Source: Chinchilla lanigera (lineage: Eukaryota > Chordata > Mammalia > Rodentia > Chinchillidae). From it: a stretch of DNA of 64,000 bases. The notes under the pieces were generated by a model that saw only the letters and a list, made by a program, of their open reading frames with translations, was not told the DNA's origin and made no database searches. Below are positions 21,068 to 32,738 of the stretch, in pieces (position 1 is the stretch's first letter; the number at the start of each line of letters is the position of its first letter). Position numbers and translations under genes: made by a program. The DNA lies in contig NW_004955459.1 of NCBI RefSeq assembly GCF_000276665.1, positions 15,089,367 through 15,153,366 of the forward strand. The letters run 5' to 3'.

Positions 21068-23165
21068 AAAGATGAATTCATGTTCTAACTTGCCACATGT
21101 CTCCCCTAAAATATTGACAATCAGTTCAGCCAATCCATACCCATTCAGTTGCTTGAACAAGAGAACAGAAAGGAGAAAATAAGTTTTACAGAAACATTTA
21201 TTTTTGTGAATACATACAGGAAGAAAAGTAAGAGAAAATGATGTGATACTTTAGTGTCTTAATATGAATGCATTTTGTATTAATTTTAAACTTTAAAAAA
21301 TATAGAAAATGAAAGATGACATTTTCACTAAGAATTTTCAATACCCATTTGTCTCTACCTATTGCAATATTCAGCAAAGTAAATATTCTATTATTTTTCC
21401 AAAGCTTGGCTGAAGTATTGTTCAGGGAATATGTATCTGGGAGAAGTAAAACCAAAACTATAAGCACACTAGAAAATTGTAGAAGACATTCTGTAAACTT
21501 CAAATTGAAAAAAAGTTTTAGAAATTGAAACAATCTTCACGGGTTCAATACAGACTTGAGAGAATGTGAATTTGAGACTGTTTGGTTCACTTTCTCCAAA
21601 GCTCAAAGTTTCAGAAGCACCAGGTATAAAGCAGATTGCCAACATCATTGTAAGCACTCTGGAGGTATCACATACCAGAAAGTATTTAAAGCCCTTAATG
21701 TGCTAATTTACTTATTCCTCCAAATAATCTTAAGAGACAGAAATTCTGACTGTTATTTTAGTTTACAGCTGAAAATCAAAGTCATTACAATTTGCCTGGC
21801 TTAGTTGATTTCAGCACCAAGAGGCTGGACAGCACCCTTTCTCCTAACCCTCTTCCCTCTCTGTTCTCAGTATTTCACTGTCAAGATACACGTTTGCCCC
21901 TTTGTCAGCAAACCTGACAGTCCTTGCCTGCCTCCACCTGGAAATCTAACTACTATTTTCTAATTGTGAAAGAGAAAGGAGATTGAGAAAGAGGAGACTG
22001 AGGGGAGAAAGATGATGTCAAAGTGAAAAAGATGCCTGGCAGCTGTCCATTGACTGGGATTGAGGCACTATTTGCTGGAGGGTGAAGCCCGGCCACTGGA
22101 GGAACTAATGTGATAAGAGCCTTCCTCTCCATGAGGATAGAAAATTTGTGAGTAACCTCCAGGGAAATTTTCTCTATTTGCACACAGAACCCCACCCTGC
22201 TGTACCCCTTGGAAGACCACTGGCTTGGGAACACTAGGAAAGAACATCTTTAGCATGATCATTAGTGTCTGTGCAGTGGGCAGCATCAAAATCATCACTG
22301 GGAGAGCCAGTGGAGAAAACTGATTTTCTGGACTCCCAGAGTAGGAGAAAAAGAGCTCATGAGACAGAGTCTTCCAGATCAATCATTTTATAAACACACG
22401 GCAAGAGACTTCTGATCCATGGTTCAAAAGAAACACTAAAATGCACCAAAAAAGAACATGCTATTTCAACATGAGGAAAGAGCAGTGGCTCCTCTTCAGA
22501 TGGCAAGGATCCTGCCTGGACCACAGTTACTGTCTCTTCTTAGGTTCTAAGCTCTCTACTTTAAAGGGGAATATAAAAATTAGATTATTTCCAAGGAGAG
22601 GTGACCATGCTCAGAAAATACCTGGGTAGGAAGCACTCAGAGTCACTCGAGACCTTCAGCCTGAAAAAGAGAATATAGAGTAACTCTGTAAAAATGTAAA
22701 GGACTGTCAGGTAAAAGGTGACTTGAATTCCTTACCAACTCTAGAGATCTTGGCACTTTGAAAGAGTCCAGAGGGAGACAGTTTTAAGTAGAGGAGAAAG
22801 AAGACAGAGTGATCATTGCAGTCATTCAACAAAAGAAGGAACTCTTCACGATGAGTGTCAAAAACATAAAAAACATATGCTACAGTTGTGATGGAATAGA
22901 CATGATTTACACATTACCTGGGAGATCAGGTTAGATGACTCCTAATGCTGAGATTTAAAATTCAAATACATCATAAACGTTGTTCCCAATTCTTCAGGAT
23001 TCTGATGAAGGTCTTTGTGTTTTTCCACTCTTAGGAGTTACTGATTCCATTCAAAATCACCACAAAAATTAAGGATAATGAATAGGGTGTTACGAAAAAA
23101 AAGCATTGAAATAGGTAAACAAAAAGTGGTTCTGTTACAGAATTTTCTGCAATGTAATGATATAA
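21068..23165. other. Unique sequence, no gene recognised
   Basis: About 2.1 kb with overlapping short frames on both strands (up to 111 codons at 21198-21533), none with a known domain. A weak MIR/L2-like patch may lie at 21640-21790. Confidence 0.4.
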
Positions 23166-23169
23166 ATTT

Positions 23170-23235
23170 GACAAAAATCACTGGCATCTCTCAGCCTCAT
23201 TTTCTTCATCTGTAAAGTGGGTATCATTGTTTAAG
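23170..23235 (+). mobile_element. MIR SINE core fossil
   Basis: 'CTCAGCCTCATTTTCTTCAT' followed by 'CTGTAAAGTGGGTATCATTG' is the conserved MIR core and flank. Confidence 0.75.
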
Positions 23236-23239
23236 GAGA

Positions 23240-24080
23240 AAAACTCCTTGGTAATAGATCAAACGACACTCCAGCCACTGACTATTCATCAAAAGTCAGA
23301 ACTGGTCTTTGGCATATCAGGACACACATTCTCCCCTCTGCTCTGAATTGCTTTTTTTCACAGGCATTTCCACACTTTACATCTTGCATCTTAGGATCGT
23401 GCACCCATAGCTCCCAATTCTCCCCTACAAAAAAAGGAAGAAATCTGAAAAACAAATTCCATTAGAGAAAAACTTTAGAAACTTTAATGTGCTCAGTCTT
23501 ACAGGCAAGTTAAGATTTTTTTTAAAACAAACATCTCCGAAGCCACGATTGAGATTGTAAATCCCTGGCACTGAAATACAGGGCTTCACATGTGGACCAA
23601 AAAACCTTTCTGGCATAGCTCAGAGAAGCTGTGGCTTAAAATTTCATAAATGCTGTACCCACAGGTTTTTTCCCCCTCCTGCCCAAAGGGGCTCAGTTTC
23701 AAATTGAAGAATGATTGAATGGAACAGCATTGAGCATTGCTTTCTAATAAATGCAGCTGCAGGAGACTGCCTATGAAATGTGATTTTCCAGCCTGTTTGG
23801 GCAAAGCTGCTATCACCTAAGATATCACTTGCATGAAATATATTCTGTCTTAAAACAATAATCAATATTAGACACCTACCGCCTTCCTATTCAAATCCTG
23901 TAATACACTGAGATTTGTGAGCTGATGAAATGAGATCTGCTAAGCTCATGAAATCCCGGGCTTATGTTGTTGCTCACATGGACCAGCTGCGGGAGCCTGG
24001 GTGGAGAGTGAAGGGCAGGGTAGCTACTGGGGAGGGACCCAGAAAGGTAGGTTCACTCCTTTCCCTCTAGACTTAACCCG
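23240..24080. other. Unique sequence, candidate conserved block at 23590-24000
   Basis: No repeat signature. The 23690-23960 part is rich in AT-type factor motifs (CAATCAATATTAG, TGAAATGAGATC) and contains no transposon sequence. Overlapping minus-strand frames of 73-76 codons show no domain. Conservation cannot be tested here. Confidence 0.3.
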
Positions 24081-24090
24081 CGTGTGTGGT

Positions 24091-24138
<48 letters not shown>
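24081..24138 (+). repeat. (GT)n microsatellite
   Basis: Long uninterrupted GT run after an imperfect start. Confidence 0.97.
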
Positions 24139-24139
<1 letters not shown>

Positions 24140-24140
<1 letters not shown>

Positions 24141-24525
24141 TTTGGGGGTGAGGCAGTTAAGCATAATAACTCCTCAAAGTTATGCCACTGGGGAATCTTT
24201 GCTGTACTAGCAAAGGAAAGTTTTTTTGTTAAGACATTTCATCGGAGCCATTTGACAAGTCAACACTGATTACGCAGAGACGGATCTCCACTTTGAGCTC
24301 CAGCTTTGAGCACTTGAGGCAAATTGACACAATGGAGACAGAGAATGTAGAGTGTGGAGGGAAAAAAGGAAGGAGCTCAAGGAGAGGGACTCATAAGGCC
24401 CTCTTAAAGCTCAGGCTGTGAGTGCCAGTAATAACCCTAGCAAGAGGGTTTCCATTCACCCACTGCAGACCTCTGCCCTCGCAGGCAGTGAGATCTAATG
24501 CAAGGTCACATTCATGACAGGAAAA
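24140..24525. other. Unique sequence
   Basis: No recognisable feature. Confidence 0.4.
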
Positions 24526-24529
24526 ACAA

Positions 24530-24680
24530 GTCCTTGAATCAGAAGGCTGAAATGACTTTGCCCATCAACTGCACCCTTTTCTGGCTGCATGACTGTGGAA
24601 AGTTTCATATTTCTGGAACCTCTCTTCTCTCCTTTGTAAATAAAAGTAATATTTTGTGAGGATTAAAGTCCCACCTACTG
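24530..24680 (+). mobile_element. MIR SINE fossil
   Basis: 'TGGCTGCATGACTGTGGAAA', 'CTCTCCTTTGTAAATAAAAG', 'TTGTGAGGATTAAAG' align in order with the MIR consensus. Confidence 0.65.
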
Positions 24681-24689
24681 GTTAAAGAT

Positions 24690-25635
24690 TAACTAAATTC
24701 ATCCGTAGCAAGCGGCTTGTGATTACTGTGTAGACCAGTGACTACTGTCAGTGTCTGGCATTTTTTATGCCTGGCCTATTTTCTATTGCCAAAAGTTATA
24801 TGGGGGATCCTTTTTTTAATTTGAATAATTTAAAAAGTACTCTTGTCTACTTCTATAAGTAGAAAAATGCAAGTAAGTGAAACAGACACATTACAGGAAT
24901 AACTTCACCCTGAGTCAAAGACGTTCTGTGTAGTAGAATGTGCACATGAGAATGTTAAAATAGATACAAGTCCTCCTGCAGTGGAATCTCCATTTATATA
25001 TTTATATGGATGCTGTTGGTACAAGGGGAAATTTCCTTTCATCCTCTAAATGCACTCTGGAATAAACTGGCAATGACTGATTAAATGGAAGAAAAAAATA
25101 TACATTTCATAAAGTGCAAAAAAGGGATGAAAAATCATGAAAGTAATTACTCTATGATACCAAAACTTATATCCTCAGCTTCTACAAGGGGCTGGGAGAG
25201 CGAAAAAATGCAGAGTTTTGGAGGGGAAGAGTACACCATTGTAAGAGGAGCTCTGTGGGCTGGGAGAACACACCATGGTCCTTGAGAAAGTCTGTTAGGT
25301 CCACAGAATAAACATAATCTGTGATTTGGGACCCGTGTAGAGATATGGGACCAAAACATAAGACACAGGAATGTGACACAAGTCTATCCAGGTGGGTTGA
25401 CAGGCCTCAGCCTTTAGTCTTACACTATGAATGCATCCAGTGAAAGTTCAGGGAAGGAACCAGATGTGATTATTTCTTCTTTGACAGGTCCAGATTATAG
25501 CCAGTGATGAAACTTTGCAAAAAGCCTGTCCCTGAGCTGGGAGGAACATAAATCAGGGCAGATCAGAGGGATTTGATTTTTTAGATAGATTTTAAGTGCT
25601 CTCAGCAAATTAGAATACCTTTTGGGGATATAACT
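24690..25635. other. Unique sequence
   Basis: No repeat or gene recognised. Confidence 0.4.
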
Positions 25636-25639
25636 TTCT

Positions 25640-25978
25640 GAGTCTGTGACACTTAACCTTGATTGGCTCTGGAGTACGCCCAGGGGATTGGTAGAGCACA
25701 TTTCTGGTTACATCTGGGTGGGGCACTGAGGTGTGACCTCATGTCTTATATCGGTACTGTACCTGGCCTCTCAGCCTTTCCTCTCTTACGCTGCTCCCCT
25801 GCTCTGTTTTTGAGCCACCATGAACTAAGCAGTTTCCTCCTCTATACCTTTCCACCATGATGTTCCTGCACCTATCATGGCCTGGTCCCCTTAAAACATG
25901 AGCCAAATGAGAACTCTCCTCCTTCAAGTTGTGGGTGTCGGCTATGGTGTCCCAGCAATGAGAAAGCTGACTAATACC
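25640..25978 (+). mobile_element. ERVL-MaLR LTR (ORR1/MT-like)
   Basis: Plus-strand LTR: early 'TTAACCTTGATTGGCTCTGG', 'TTTCCACCATGATGTTCCTG', 'ATGAGCCAAATGAGAACTCT', 'CCTTCAAGTTGTGGGTGTCG' and end 'AGAAAGCTGACTAATACC'. Confidence 0.85.
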
Positions 25979-26749
25979 AAGCCACAACAACATAATAAAG
26001 ACAAGCCAGAGTAGCTTTTGGGGAAAAAAGTACCACTTGGTAAAGATAGAAAAAGAGTACATTCTTAAAAAGAAAGAGTTGAAAAAGATCTCTCAAATCT
26101 AAAGAAGTTAAGGAGTGACTAAAGGAAGCAGAAACAATCCCAGGCACATTTAGCTCTCTGCTCTTTGACAAAGGGGCCAGAATCACACACTGGATGAGAC
26201 AGCCTCTTTAATAAATGGTAATGAGAAAGCTGGATATCCACATACAGATGATTGAGTCTAGATTCCTATATCTCACTGTGTACTAAATTAAAATCAAAAT
26301 GGATCAAAGATCTAAAAGTTAAAATAAAAATATTTAATCTGCTGGAAGATAAAATAGGTAAAACTCTTGACTACCTAGGCATAGGCAATGACTTTCTGAA
26401 AAGAATTTCAATAGTACAAGAAGTACTACCGACAACGAACAAATTGGATCATCTCAATTTAAAAACCTACACAATAAAGAAGCCAACAGAGTTAAGAAAC
26501 AACCTGCAGAATGGGAAAAAATGTTTGTCACCTGTTTCTTGGACAGCAAATCAACATCTAGACTACATAAAGAACTCAAAAAAGTAGATCTCCCAAACAA
26601 AAAACCCAATCAAAAAAGTGGGTAACCAAAATGAATGGACACTTCTCAGAAGTACAAATAGCCAATAAGGGCATGAAAAAAATGTTTAATATCACTGACC
26701 ATTAGAGAAACACCAATTTAAAAAATACTGAAGTCACATCTTACTCTAG

Positions 26750-26891
26750 TCGGGCATGGTGTTGCATGCCTATAATCCCAACACTTGGGAGGCTGAGGCA
26801 AGAGGATCACCATGAGTTTGAGGCTAGTTTACACTACATAGTGCATTTAAGACCAGCCTGAATTACAAAGAAAGACCCTGTCTCAAAAAAA
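26750..26891 (+). mobile_element. B1 SINE with perfect TSD
   Basis: 'TCGGGCATGGTGTTGCATGC' start, internal duplication, 'CCCTGTCTCAAAAAAA' tail. Perfect 12-bp duplication atcttactctag at 26738-26749 and 26892-26903. Confidence 0.95.
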
Positions 26892-27108
26892 ATCTTACTC
26901 TAGAAACAACAGATAGCATCAAAAATTTGAATAACAAACGTTGGAGACATTGTGGAGAAAAAACCCTTATACATTGTTGGTGAAAATGTACACTAGTACA
27001 GTCACTATGGAAATCTGTATGAACATTCCACAAAATCTAAAATTAGAAATTCCACTCAGTGCAGTTATTCCCCTTCTAAATATCTTCCCAAAAGAGTTAA
27101 AGTTCTTA

Positions 27109-27194
27109 GGGGCTGGGGATTTAGCTCAGCGGCAAAGCACCTGCCTGGCAAGCGCAAGGTCGTGAGTTCGGTTCCTGGTACCAGAGGAAAAAAA
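27109..27194 (+). mobile_element. ID SINE, young copy
   Basis: Nearly identical to the 8181 copy over the 75-nt head (one difference seen). A-rich tail, flanking duplication aaagagttaaagttct (27091-27106) / aaagagttaaagtcct (27195-27210). Confidence 0.95.
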
Positions 27195-27506
27195 AAAGAG
27201 TTAAAGTCCTCATATCACAGAGACACATGCATACCCATGTTTAGGGCAGCACAATTTATATAGCTAAATCTTGAAACTGGCCTATATATCCAGCAACAGA
27301 TGAGTGAATAAATAAAATGTGGTATTTATACACAATAGAGTATTACTCTGCCATAAAACATACACTTGAAACATTCATGGGTAAATGGATGCACCCTAAG
27401 ACCATAATATTAAATGAAATATATCAGACACATAAGCATAAATATTTCATGGTTTCTGTATAAATAAAGAACAAAATAAAAGGTAGATAATAGGAATCAG
27501 CAAGTC

Positions 27507-27675
27507 TTTGTTTTGTTTGTTTATTTGTTTGTTTGCTTTTAGGCAGGGTATTGCTATGTAGTTCAGCCAGGCCTTGAACTCACTTTGTAGCCCAGACTGG
27601 CCTCAAACTCACAGCAATGCTCCTGCCTTAGCCTCCTGAGTGTTGAGACTACAAGTGTGTGCCACAATACCTGGT
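27507..27675 (-). mobile_element. B1 SINE
   Basis: TTTG-rich reversed tail then 'TAGTTCAGCCAGGCCTTGAA', 'TAGCCCAGACTGGCCTCAAA', ending 'CACAATACCTGGT'. Confidence 0.93.
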
Positions 27676-27920
27676 GAGATTTTTTTCAAATAGGATGAGG
27701 AACAAGAGATAAAAGGAGGGAGAAAGAGGGGAGGTAAAGAGGAAGGAAAAGAAGAATTGAAGAAAAAATGGAAATAGAGCTTTTACAAATGGGAAGACAA
27801 CCAAGAGTTGGAAGGAGCTGGGAGAGGTGGGAGAGATGGGGGACAAAGTAAGAATTAAGATATGATATGTACATGTACCAATTGGCACAATAAATGTAAC
27901 CATTATTGTTACAAACATGT

Positions 27921-28313
27921 TGTCTTAATTACTTTTCTTTCATTGCTGAGACAAAATACCTGACACCCAGAAATCAGGAAGGACAGCTTTATTTAGCTCA
28001 CAGTTTGTGCAGGTTTCAGTCCATACTCAGCTGGTTCCAAGACAGAGTAGCACATGGCAGTGGGCAGCCATTCTTGGAGGCTGAAAACAGCAAAAGCAAC
28101 AAGAGCTAAAGGGAGGAGCAGCAGCTGGAAAAGCGAGCCTCTTTCCCTGCCTTACATTGTATGCAAACTCCCCCCCCCAGGGCAAGAGTATCACTCACAT
28201 CCGTAATTCCAACATTGGACCATGAATCAATCATAAACTCTAGAAGCCCACCCCATGACTGCATTAGGCTTTGGGGGGGGACATCCAAATACAAACCATA
28301 ACATACCATAACA
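27921..28313 (-). mobile_element. ERVL-MaLR solo LTR (393 bp) with perfect TSD
   Basis: TGTCTTAATTACTTTTC... to ...CATACCATAACA, reverse strand TG...CA. Five-bp duplication catgt at 27916-27920 and 28314-28318. The terminal ACCATAACAT unit is tandemly duplicated. Inserted exactly next to the L1 end. Confidence 0.92.
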
Positions 28314-28499
28314 CATGTATACATACACTCATACATGTATACACACATGCATAAGTGGAAGGAGTTGCTGGAAGATGGAATAGTCAAAAGGGAATAGTTG
28401 GATTAACTATTTCCTCTCCTCATGCTCCTCCTCTAGCATGGGGCATAAAAGGGTCACTGTATCAGCTGGAAATGCTTACACAAAATGCTCTTGTCAACC

Positions 28500-28702
28500 T
28501 CTCCAAGCCCAGCATCGTGGCTCACGTCTGTATTCCCTGCACTCTTCCAGGCTGAGGAAGTAGGATCACAGATTAAAGCCTAACCTCGGCAACTTAGTGA
28601 TTTAACAGGACCTTGTCCCAAAATAAAAAAGAAAATAACAATGAAGAGGACTGAGGATGCAGCTTAGTGTCAGTTCTCTAGGTTTAATCCCTAGTACCAT
28701 AA
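28500..28702 (+). mobile_element. B1-ID composite SINE
   Basis: 'CGTGGCTCACGTCTGTATTC', 'GACCTTGTCCCAAAAT' (B1 half) then 'GAGGATGCAGCTTAGTGTCA', 'GGTTTAATCCCTAGTACC' (ID half). Confidence 0.8.
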
Positions 28703-28709
28703 AAACGAA

Positions 28710-29340
28710 CACACAAGAAACTTAATAATGACACTATTAATATACTTGCAAATTTTAAAATGTTAATTTTTAAATATTTTAATCATTTTAAATTATCAAA
28801 GTACTTTTATGTAATTTTGCTTTCTTATGCTGCTTCACCCATTAAATGATATCTTTCAATAATTTAAATTAGATTGAACATTTTTCATTCTTTATATTTT
28901 CTTATATGTTACTTCATATTCTAAGACATATTTACACAATTGCATGTACAAAATCAATTGTGTATTTGGTTTAAGTGCTGTGTTTTTTGAAGTCTGAATA
29001 TTTTTACATCACATAGTATTTTCTATATTTAAGGATTATATGAAATACTGTAATGTTAGTGTTGCTATTTTTGCATTAATTTCAATTATTATTACAATTA
29101 TTTTCCTTATTATTTGCTTTTATGTGCCAGTCAGTATGAAAATATGAAAGAGAATAGTGAAAAAGACTCTTCAGAAGTTTCAAGTTTTAATATATGGTCA
29201 AAACCCTCTTGTTTTTCCTCACACTTCCAAATACACATAGTTACATAAATGATTACCAAATTGGAACTAAAGACATTTGTTATAAAAATTACTTCATCGG
29301 TTTACAAATTATACCATGGGCAGCCAGTGGGTCTCAGGGT
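28710..29340. other. AT-rich sequence, no feature recognised
   Basis: Strongly AT-rich, possibly very old L1 remains, but no diagnostic motif found. Confidence 0.35.
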
Positions 29341-29356
29341 TCTCCACTCCCTATTG

Positions 29357-29459
29357 AATGTTTGTTTTTTTGGTTTTTTTTTTTTTCTGGTACCAGGAAT
29401 CGAACTCACGACCTTGCACTTGCCAGGCAGACACTGCCCCTGAGATAAATCCCCAGCCC
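29357..29459 (-). mobile_element. ID SINE
   Basis: T-rich tail, then reverse ID ('TTGCACTTGCCAGGCAGACA', 'TAAATCCCCAGCCCC'). Flanks ctccactccctattg (29342-29356) and ctctactccctgttg (29460-29474). Confidence 0.9.
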
Positions 29460-29939
29460 CTCTACTCCCTGTTGTAAACATCCTATGTTCAGTATCCTCT
29501 GAGGGGAGTCGAAAAATGTTAGATGCATCTTTGTTCTTCTCTAGCTTTTTCTGTTTCTTTGTTTTCAATTATGGGTTGTTGCTAGCACTGGAAAAGTTAA
29601 GAAGTCTTTTTTAATTTATTTTATTAGCACATTTTAGTTGTATATAATGATCACGTTCATCATAGGGAATTTGTATGTGTACATGATACATCTAGATTCT
29701 TCTTTTTGTCCCATTTCCCTCTGCTCCCTCTAACCCTTCTGCCCCTCCTTATTTACAAAAGCTTTGTTTCCATTTTTTCCTTCTATTCTCTTTCTTTTCT
29801 TGTCCCTTTCTTCCTTGCCCTCTCCTCCCTCCCTCCTCCCCTTCCCATTTGAATATTTTCTTCCCATTTCCCAATATCTATTATATATTTTGGTCCTTAG
29901 TTACACTTCCGGTTTCTCACATCAGAGAAACAATGTTGT

Positions 29940-30111
29940 TTTTTGTTGTTGTTGTTTTGTTTTTGGTTTTTTTTTGAGACAGAGTCTCAATATGTAGTAC
30001 AGGCTGCCGTTAACTCACTATGTAGCCAAAATTGGCCTCGAACTCACAACAATCCTACTGCCTCAGCTTCCCAGGTGGTCAGATTGCAGACATGCACCAC
30101 CACTCCCAGCT
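29940..30111 (-). mobile_element. B1 SINE
   Basis: (TTG)n/T tail, 'GAGACAGAGTCTCAATATGT', ends CACTCCCAGCT. Flanks aacaatgttg (29930-29939) and aacaatgtgg (30112-30121). Confidence 0.93.
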
Positions 30112-30231
30112 AACAATGTGGTATTTAAACACCTGTGTCCAATTTAGTTCACTTAAGAGTGTGGTCTCAAGGTGTATCCATTTAGCTAGAAATGTCTCAA
30201 GCTTACCCATCTTTATGGCAGACTACTACTT

Positions 30232-30375
30232 TGATCAATTATGCGTGCCTGTATCTTGTAATCTGAGCAACTAATTTGAAGATAACAATACACAGTATGT
30301 TAACCATTGTTAATCTCCTATTATCTCATTTTGAAATTCTGTATCTTTTTTTCTCTTTAAAATAAAATTATTTAA
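30232..30375 (+). mobile_element. LINE-1 3' tail nested in minus-strand L1
   Basis: 'GAGCAACTAATTTGAAGATA', 'ACCATTGTTAATCTCCTATT', 'GAAATTCTGTATC' and a TTTAAAATAAAATTA end match 59085-59215 of the large L1. Surrounding DNA is L1 in the opposite orientation on both sides. Confidence 0.8.
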
Positions 30376-30569
30376 AAATCTTCTTCATCCATTCATCAGC
30401 TAATGGGCATTTGGGCTTTAGCCATTACAAACTGTGCTGCTATAAACATGAGTGTGCATATATCACTGTGGTATGATGCTTTTAATTCCTTTGGGATGAT
30501 ACCAAAAAGGAGAATAGTTGGGTCAAATCCTTAGCTTTAGTTTTTTGAGGAATCTCCACACTGATTTAC

Positions 30570-31325
30570 TTTAAGAAATGTTAACACTCAGAAGATCCTG
30601 ATTAAGTTTACAGAAAAACTCATGCTAGAAATATCAGGATAATTAATGGAGAGAGACAGGGAAGGGAAAAGAGATTTTGAACTTCCCTGAAATCAGAACT
30701 AGTGGTGGTCATTAGCTGGGAAACTTTTCCAACATTTGGATTTGGATTTTGTTTTTCCCCAGAGTGACTTGTGGTATGGAACAAAACAGTTTAAGTTGCT
30801 AAGAAGAAAACATCAAGAAAAAATATGAATGGTGTGAAAGGAAAGCATGAATAGGGAAAACATCAGAGGTACATTGAGGGGTGGCTTGCAATTATTTAAC
30901 TAATTACTCACTGTTTGTAACAAATGCAAAAAAAATTTTTAACATTAAGCATGTCATATCACACCACTAAGTACCTCAGCCCCTCCCTAATTCTGGAGAC
31001 ACATCTCCCCCATGTAACATTATTAGCATTAAAAAAAGATTTCTGGGTTAAGAGCAAGTATTATAAATTAAGGAACTTTAAGTACATTTCTATTGCTTTC
31101 ACAGTTTAAACATGAATTTCATAAGGCTTATTCTTCAACATTATTCACTAATAGATTCATTAGCCCAATATTTGTTATTTAGTAACAGAAATGTAAACGT
31201 CTCAAAATATCATGAATTCTAAATTTTGTCAGGTTCAAATTCATGAAGCCAGTACCAGAAACACTTTTTGCTGAATGTGGTATTATGTGGTCAGTCGTTC
31301 TTGAAGCTTACAGTCTACCTGGAGA
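30570..31325. other. Unique sequence
   Basis: No repeat or gene recognised. Confidence 0.4.
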
Positions 31326-31329
31326 AACA

Positions 31330-31620
31330 AACAATAACAAATTAGAGATGAGCTAAATAGTGTGTGAAGTGGCAATAAATTCTAGGAGCAAAGTAAGAAA
31401 AGAAGAGATCCATTAGGGATAGAAGTATTGTGGGAAGTTCTTTATTTTTAGCTGGATAGTTGGGAAAGGCAGACCTCATTCATAGATAGCACTTAAGCAT
31501 GGACTGAGGGAGATGAGCAGAGAGTTACAAGTATCCAGCAGAAGAGAACAGCAGTAAGTACAGAGGCCCTGAGGTGCAGTGGGCTGGATTTGTTGGATGA
31601 TCTTGTATGGCTTAGGAAGG
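31330..31620 (+). mobile_element. Ancient interspersed repeat, family uncertain
   Basis: The order 'GCACTTAAGCATGGACTGAG', 'GAACAGCAGTAAGTACAGAG', 'GCCCTGAGGTGCAG' matches a common old mammalian repeat whose name I cannot assign safely. Related sequence recurs at 38600-39030. Confidence 0.4.
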
Positions 31621-31624
31621 GTGT

Positions 31625-32120
31625 GGTGGACATGAACATATGCCACCCAGGATAACCATTCACAGTCTCCATAGGTCAGGTCATTCGAGGTATGCCTCAG
31701 CTACAGACAACAGCCTATGCCTGGTCACACTCTGCTCAGGACAGCACTCATCCATTGGCTGGAGAGGCCGATATAAAGGTATATCCATTTGGGCCTGATA
31801 GAGGTTAACTCTAGGTTGTATCAGCCTCTGGACGTCTTCTAAGGTGCCTGCAGCGTTGCTGGGATGACCCAGCGTGACACTTCATCTTGTTCTCTTCCTA
31901 TCCTCTTTCAACCACTTCGTTCCTCAGACGTTGATCTGTATTAAATTTCCAGAGCAGCAATCTCTCTGTCAATATGTTAATAGAAAACCTGACCAGCCAC
32001 ATCCTACTGAAAGGTAATGTTTATCTGGTTTTAACAGCTTGCTTCAAGGCTTTTGCTCTTTTTTTGAAGAATACTTAGTTAACTAATACCTTTTGTATTT
32101 TTTTATACAATTGTCTAAAT
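31625..32120. other. Unassigned sequence, possibly an old LTR
   Basis: A GATATAAAGG TATA-like motif (31770) and an ATTAAAT signal (31940) fit an old LTR, but no family is recognised. Confidence 0.3.
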
Positions 32121-32127
32121 GATTTGT

Positions 32128-32300
32128 AATCCTGGCTGCACGTGATAGCCTGGAGATCTTGGGAAGTACTGGTTCCTGGTCCCAACTCCAGAGGATGTGA
32201 TTTCATCACAGTGAAGATATGATCTGAACCTCTGTGAATTCTAAACATCCCCAGGTGATTCTAATGGGCAGCTCAGGGTGAGAACTGATGAATTTAACCA
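32128..32300 (+). mobile_element. MER5A-type hAT-Charlie MITE
   Basis: 'GGTTCCTGGTCCCAACTCCAG', 'GAGGATGTGATTTCATCAC', 'CCCCAGGTGATTCTAATGGG', ending 'GAGAACTGA' follows the MER5A palindromic-end consensus. Confidence 0.75.
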
Positions 32301-32690
32301 AAGCTAAGAGAACTCCTGGGCTCTGTGCAACTGTGACCCTGGAAACTGCATTCACACAGTGGCAGAGTATCAAGTGAGAAATGACTTCTGGGGACTCACC
32401 TTGCAAACCCAGACTTTTAAAGTTAGAGCAAACATCATAAAGGATTAACCAAACCCTTTGATCTCAAAAACTTCGAAAAACCTAGTCATTTCTTTTTCCC
32501 TTTTCCACTTTTCCAAATCAAAGGCTTCATATAGATTATCTTTAAGGAGGTTTCAAAAGACTCCCAGTGAAATTGAAATGTTGGTAGTTTCCAGCTGATA
32601 TCAGAATAAAACTGATATGAAGAAGTACTCTTGAAGTGTCAGAATTACCTACTGACTCTACAGTGCCTTATAATATAGAGAGGAAGGACA
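32301..32690. other. Unique sequence
   Basis: No recognisable feature. Confidence 0.4.
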
Positions 32691-32696
32691 GCAGGA

Positions 32697-32733
32697 AAGA
32701 AGAAAAGAAGGAAGGAAGGGAGGAAGGAAAAAA
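32697..32733 (+). repeat. (GAAG)n purine microsatellite
   Basis: GAAAAGAAGGAAGGAAGGGAGGAAGG-type run just left of an LTR. Confidence 0.85.
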
Positions 32734-32738
32734 GAGGG

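Larger units (their letters stand above)
26160..27910 (+). mobile_element. LINE-1: ORF2 C-terminal half and 3' UTR
   Basis: 5'-truncated L1. It begins at the 'TTTGACAAAGGGGCCAGAAT' segment of ORF2; an open frame at 26252-26587 reads the conserved KSKWIKDLKVK and related ORF2 C-terminal blocks. It runs through the C-terminal region and purine-rich 3' UTR (27690-27850) to about 27910. A B1 (26750-26891), an ID (27109-27194) and another B1 (27507-27675) are nested in it. No RT domain remains. Confidence 0.85.
29590..30565 (-). mobile_element. LINE-1 3' end, minus strand
   Basis: Reverse of L1 3' UTR and ORF2 end: pyrimidine-rich tract (29690-29870), 'CTTAAGAGTGTGGTCTCAAG', 'CATCCATTCATCAGCTAATG', 'TTGAGGAATCTCCACACTGA'. 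Interrupted by a B1 (29940-30111) and by an oppositely oriented L1 tail (30232-30375). Confidence 0.8.

Noticed and set aside
22900..22940. U1 snRNA-like 'ATTACCTGGGAGATCA'
   Set aside because: Match is too short and diverges from the U1 5' end on both sides; chance similarity.
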